A stretch of DNA of 64,000 bases from Rhodamnia argentea (taxonomy: Eukaryota; Streptophyta; Magnoliopsida; Myrtales; Myrtaceae), in the NCBI RefSeq assembly GCF_020921035.1, contig NC_063156.1, forward strand, positions 29,126,283 through 29,190,282, read 5' to 3'. The notes under the pieces are model-generated. The model did not search any database and was not told the DNA's origin. It worked only from the letters and a program-made list of their open reading frames with translations. Positions 59,801-64,000 of the stretch are shown one piece after another (within the stretch, counting starts at the first letter, position 1; each line of letters begins with the position of its first letter). The position numbers and the translations under genes are program-made.

Positions 59801-61643
59801 CCGTGCCTGACGGATTTGGAGAGAATTTCGCCGCTGAAGCTGTCCACGGCTCTGTGCCTGCTCGCGGAGAAGAGCGAGGATCAGTCGGACTCACTGTCCG
59901 TCGTGTGTTTACAGTTGACAGTTAACCGCCCCCCCCGGGGTCACGTAAGAACTACTGAAACATGCGACCTCGTGACAGTCTAATAAAAAAAATTAATATT
60001 CAAATAGAGTTTACGCCTTACAATTACAACAAATTCTATTTACATATTTCAAGCTTAGCAAAACTCTATATGCAAAGAGTAAGTTCAACATATTTTTGTC
60101 AAAAATTATGATTTTCCACACTAAACTAAACATTTCTACCACAAATGAAGACTGCACGGCTACCACGCGGTTTGATTTAATTAGAAATAAATGCTATAAT
60201 TATTTCTTTTTTTTTTTGCGGCAACTTTATATTTTTATCTTCTTTTTAAAAGTAATTAGGTGACGAGAACATATACCGCATGTACTCTTTTTTTTTAAAA
60301 ACCACACAATTCGAATATCGATAATGATTCGATTAGCTAAAAGAATAAAAATGGTTCTATATATCATATTGACATTTTATAACCATTCTGCTGCTCATTT
60401 AGTACATTTTAAAAGATCACATATGGAAAAAACTTTCATTTTTGTGGTAGCATGTTCGATCTATAAATAACTTGAAAATGTCAATTCAATGTACTATACT
60501 TGTCAAGAGCAATTCTTTGGTTTTTTTTTTTTCTTTTTTGGTTAAATTCTAGTACTGTAACATGTTTCAGATGTAATCTCCTACCACTAAATTATTGCCT
60601 TAAAATATCCATCCAATGAAATCACATTGCGTCATCCACTAAATTAATAACGCGCAAACTAATATTATATACTGATTTGCATCATATATAATATTGTTCA
60701 TTTTAAAATGTAAACATAAGTCTATGGAATCGTTTTATAAATAATTTAGAATTGTTTTTACTGAATCTGTTTTTTGGAGATTGGCCCGGCTATTTACCCT
60801 TGGATGTACAGTAACAAATTACAATTGCCAACCCATCATGTTTGCACGAATTATGTATAAATTGAGTACTATTAAAAGTTAAGATAATCACAATCAAATT
60901 TTGAGAAAGTCAATTGGATGTCCAAACTAAGAAGCTTATTCTGCAGAGGTCTCACATGTTCCCATGCCAAATGGACACTGATCACATTGATTCTTTGTCG
61001 GTAGATTTCAACAGAAGATCTTAATATTTATACCTAACGATCATTGATCAAATGGCCTTGAGAGTGTTGACTTCTATTTTACTTTATAGTTTATAGGCTC
61101 GTAGATGATGTAAATTTCATGGTTTGAGTATGACCATGCATGAAAACTGGAACATGGAGGGTTCGTCATTTTTCGAAGTTTCAAACACACCTACCTCCTA
61201 GCAGATCTAGAGAGGGGGTCTCTTGTTTCAATCTTGGAAGACAAAGAGAGCCTGCCCTGAGCCGCCGCTGCAAACCTCGGCGACCCCACGAGCCGAGAGG
61301 GCGACTCACTCCTCCCCGGGGAAGTAGCTACCATCTGCCTGGCCTCTTCTAGCCATGCCTGCGTCAACCTGCTGCTGTTGCTCCTGGTGCTGCTGTCGAA
61401 ATCATCCTCCTCGTAATCTCGATCCTTCCCCAGGTTCCCACTCAGATTATACGCCTTCCTCTCGGTGCTGACAGTGCCGTAGAACATGTCATTCATGAAG
61501 TCCGTGAGGTCGGGGGCTGGCTCAGGCTTGGCGATCGCAGCTGGTCGCCTGCTGTCAGTCAGTTTCTTTTGCAGGATCAAGGAGGAGCTTAGTTTGTTCT
61601 GATCTCTTGCAAACTCTCTGCTCGTTACTCTTCTCTCCATCAT
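56851..61643 (-). CDS. Serine-rich protein with PRUNE-like DHH/DHHA2 domain, likely inactive
   Basis: Nine exons, all GT-AG with matching phases: 61643-61195, 59857-59178, 58724-58519, 58025-57945, 57827-57741, 57635-57503, 57422-57351, 57252-57103 and 56957-56851. They give 654 aa. The first part is disordered: MMERRVTSREFARDQNKL, a conserved APDLTDFMNDMFYG, then SARRHRAVDSFSGEILSKSVRH, and three HRRS repeats (QSTHRRS, two of LVESAHRRSxSSSTCS). From about residue 370 comes a domain like exopolyphosphatase PRUNE/PPX: SSMIAAICSAWLLE, IAVPVMNVRRARMWKQRQAAWLFHHVGLD, then VGSQCTVLTDNYC, GVLLDTQNLTATGKLSTARDAEAVQLL (DHHA2-like). The end is GRGKNTFFLARWFGFGSK. Where active enzymes have a DHH motif this protein has VVGQD (461-465). 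Plant homologues are annotated uncharacterised; function unknown. Confidence 0.85.
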
Positions 61644-61669
61644 GATCAAGAAAAGGACTTCGCAGACAA

Positions 61670-61700
61670 ACGCAAACCCAGAGAGAGAGAGAGAGAGAGA
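61670..61700. repeat. (GA)n microsatellite at 5' end of PRUNE-like gene
   Basis: A GAGAGAGA run about 40 bp upstream of the minus-strand start codon, probably in its 5' UTR. It adds a meaningless SLSLSL stretch to any frame read from upstream, which is why I start at 61643. Confidence 0.7.
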
Positions 61701-62039
61701 TTGTGTTCTGGCTGAGGACACGAGAGGGTAATGCGGCTTAAGGGACATGGGACATTGGTAATATCAAGCAAAGGACAGAACAGAGGGAAGAGACCGCGTA
61801 GTGAAACACAATAATGGCCGGCTCGTTTTAGATTTAGGGACGGCGTCTCCTCGTGGATGTACACGGAGGGCACTTGTACAGTCCTTCAGTTTTGAATAGT
61901 TGATATCAGCTGTTTTGTTGCAGCAATTTATAGTAATATTTAACATTTAGACGTATTCTAATAGCAAATTATGCATGCGTGTCTCACATGGGGAATGTAC
62001 TTTCGAGTGAGAAACTATTTGTGTTATTGTTTAATCACC

Positions 62040-63560
62040 TACTTTTCTCCGTAAAAGTTTATTATTCTTGATTAAGGTGATTACTGACATTTCTTTTGAG
62101 TAAATTACCAACTGATTTTTGCGTTATCAACTCTTATTTTAGTTAATTATCAATATTCATTTGATTTCTGTTTTCAAACCATCAACTTCTTTGTCTATGG
62201 CACAAGAAGAGGGGAACTTCTTTTTATCGTTTAGCACATTTTAGTTACCAACTTAACACGGCTTTGATTTTTCTACTATCGTATGAATTACCGAACTTCA
62301 CTTGCGTGATTTACTAGCTTTTCTCCGATTAAGTTATCTATTCAAGTTACCAACTCTCATTTCAGTTACTTACCAAACTTTTTTTTCCTTTTAAATTTAC
62401 TAACTTTTTATTGAGTTACCATTGTTTTCATTTGCCTTTCTTTTTACCAGCTTTATTAATTTGCCAACCCTTATTGGAAATAGCCAACTTCAATAAGAGT
62501 AATTATCAATTTTTCTTCGATTAAGTTAACAACTAGTTTTGCGTCACCAACTCTTAGTGAACCAGTTGCCGACGTCCATTTACCTCTGTTTTTTTTTTTT
62601 TTCAATTATCAAGATTTCTTATCTCTAACAAAGAAACTTATATTATTTTGCCAACTTCTAATTATCTTTTTCTATCAATGCATTAATATTTCCAATTAAT
62701 TTACGAAGTTAACAACCTTTTTATATGTGACTAACTATTTTTGTTTGACTATGTTACTGGCTAGCTATGTTATTTACCGACCTTCATTTGAATTGCTCAC
62801 TAACTTACCAATCCTTTTTATGATTAATTTATCCACAAATTTTGTGTTATTAACTACTGGTTGAGTTTATTACCAATGCTGATGTCGTTTTTTTTTTCCT
62901 TTCAAATTAACAATTTCTCCTATCTCTGATACAAAAAAAAACCATATTTTTATTTATTATTAGCCAACTTTTATTTACCTTTCTTATCAACACCCTAAAT
63001 TTGCTAACTATTATATGAACTTACAAACTTTCATTTCAGCGACTCTCCAATTATTTTTGGGTGCGGATCCATTCAATTCTTTTAGCGTGTTTTGCTTTCC
63101 TTGTTAAAAAAAATTGCTAAGAATTTTCACATAAGCTATTTCCGGCCAAAGTTGTCCGGATGAACTGTATTGAAAAATCGTAAAAAAAGTTTAGGACTAA
63201 ATTTGCCAAATTAAAAGGTATAGGACAGAATTGACACAAGAAATAGATTTAGGACTTTTGGGTACTTTCTCCTCCTTTTCTAGATTATTGCTTTTGTTAT
63301 CTCTAATAAAGAAATTCTCTTATTTACCGGGTTTTAGTTATCTTTTCGTTTATCAATGTCGTAACGTCACCAACTATTTTATAAAATAAACAACCCTTTT
63401 TGTGTGACTTACTAACTTTTCTCAAATCAAGGTACCAAGCAGCTAGTTTTGGGTCACTAGCCCTCATTTGAGCCGCTTACAAACTTTACGTCCCTTTTTT
63501 CGATTCTATTATCTGCTTTTTGTGTGTGTTTATTTGAATTAGTTACCCACGTTAATTTAA
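62040..63560. repeat. Degenerate AT-rich repeat array (TTACCAACTT motif)
   Basis: Over about 1.5 kb the words TTACCAACT, TTACTAAC, CAACTTT and 'TCATTTGAGTT' return every 20-60 bp in one orientation, with much divergence. No open frame of note. It looks like an old, decayed tandem array or a low-complexity relic. A solo arm of GC-cored family A interrupts it at 63130-63285. Confidence 0.45.
63130..63285 (+). mobile_element. Solo right arm of GC-cored family A MITE
   Basis: TTTCCGGCCAAAGTTG, then AAAAAGTTTAGGACTAAAT, AGGACAGAATTGACAC and TAGGACTTTTGGG follow the order of the right arms of the family A copies at 25358, 26780 and 28827. The GC core and left arm are absent. Confidence 0.5.
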
Positions 63561-63596
63561 ATTTTTTTTACAAAGTCATATTTTCTTCATATTTGG

Positions 63597-63950
63597 AATG
63601 TTCGCATGAAAAGTTGTTTGAATCAATTCTCATGCAAGTTTGCACCAAGTATTTTTTATAGGTACTTAGGAAAGTTCGCACAAAGCTCCCCCAAAAGCTT
63701 CGTGAATTGGTCTTTTGGAATGTTCGCACCAATTGCAAGGAAAAGTTCACACGAAAAGTTGTTTAAATTAGTTCTAGTGCAAGTTTGCGCCAAGTGGTTT
63801 TTTATAGGCACTTGAAAAAGTTCGCACCAAAAGCTTTGTTAATTGGTTTTTTAGAATGTTCGCACCAATTACAATGGAAAGTTCACACGAAAAGTTGTTT
63901 AAATTAGTTCTCGTGCAAGTTTGCACCGAGTGAGTTTTGATAGGGCCATT
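63597..63950 (+). repeat. Tandem repeat, unit about 138 bp, 2.6 copies
   Basis: Units start with AATGTTCGCAC at about 63597, 63717 and 63855. Each contains CACACGAAAAGTTGTTT, GTGCAAGTTTGC and TTTTATAGG..CTT words. Unit 1 is shorter (120 bp) because it lacks the AATTGCAAGGAAAAG segment. The third unit decays after 63940. It may continue a larger satellite-like array beyond the window. Confidence 0.7.
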
Positions 63951-64000
63951 TCAATGCATGTTTTGTTTAGCTGTTAAATAATTTCACTTTCAAGAATGGT

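Noticed and set aside
59173-59847. Exon 2 of the PRUNE-like gene as a stand-alone 224-aa gene
   Set aside because: It has no ATG at that point (GTG) and joins exon 1 in phase across an AG|G border to give SARRHRAVDSFSGEIL.

Overview
This window looks like nuclear DNA of a flowering plant, probably a woody eudicot. The genes are spliced, intergenic DNA is AT-rich, TIR elements and MITEs are dense, and there are a tRNA-derived SINE, CT/GA microsatellites and a piece of plastid ycf2. Gene content (NBR1/Joka2, HEXO2, nuclear plastid EF-Tu, Di19, DUF868, a BIR6-like PPR protein) is angiosperm-specific. The repeats make me think of Myrtaceae (Eucalyptus kin), but that is an impression, not a proof.

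Layout. 1-3.4 kb: a broken hAT transposase cut by the left edge, then a TIR element with a second TIR element nested in it. 3.9-8.0 kb (+): NBR1 autophagy receptor, 7 exons. 9.4-17.2 kb: two tandem copies of an unidentified ~3.7-4 kb transcription-unit-like sequence, each with its own internal duplication. 17.7-21.6 kb (+): beta-hexosaminidase 2, two exons, with a SINE in its intron. 22-30 kb: repeat-rich zone with several Mutator-like MITEs, a palindromic foldback element caught in a 662-bp tandem duplication, and three to four broken matrixin (matrix metalloproteinase) fragments. 30.1-31 kb: plastid ycf2 fragment and a hypothetical ORF. 31.7-33.6 kb (-): intronless PPR gene. 35.7-37.3 kb: another nested pair of TIR elements. 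38.3 kb: small ORF behind a good TATA box. 42.7-45.3 kb (+): Di19 zinc-finger gene. 46.4-48.4 kb (-): plastid EF-Tu with one intron. 48.4-53.5 kb: nothing convincingly coding. 53.8-54.8 kb (+): DUF868 gene. 56.9-61.6 kb (-): nine-exon gene for a serine-rich protein with a PRUNE-like DHH/DHHA2 domain that seems to have lost its catalytic motifs. 62-64 kb: degenerate AT-rich repeats and a ~138-bp tandem repeat.

Exon models for the five spliced genes were built by hand from GT/AG sites, reading phase and family similarity recalled from memory. In each case the summed coding length is a multiple of three. The genes are independent housekeeping or stress genes; I see no operon-like or cluster logic. 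The most unusual material is the unidentified tandem unit at 9.4-17.2 kb, the PRUNE-like pseudoenzyme, the repeated nesting of GC-cored hairpin elements, and the foldback/matrixin duplication.
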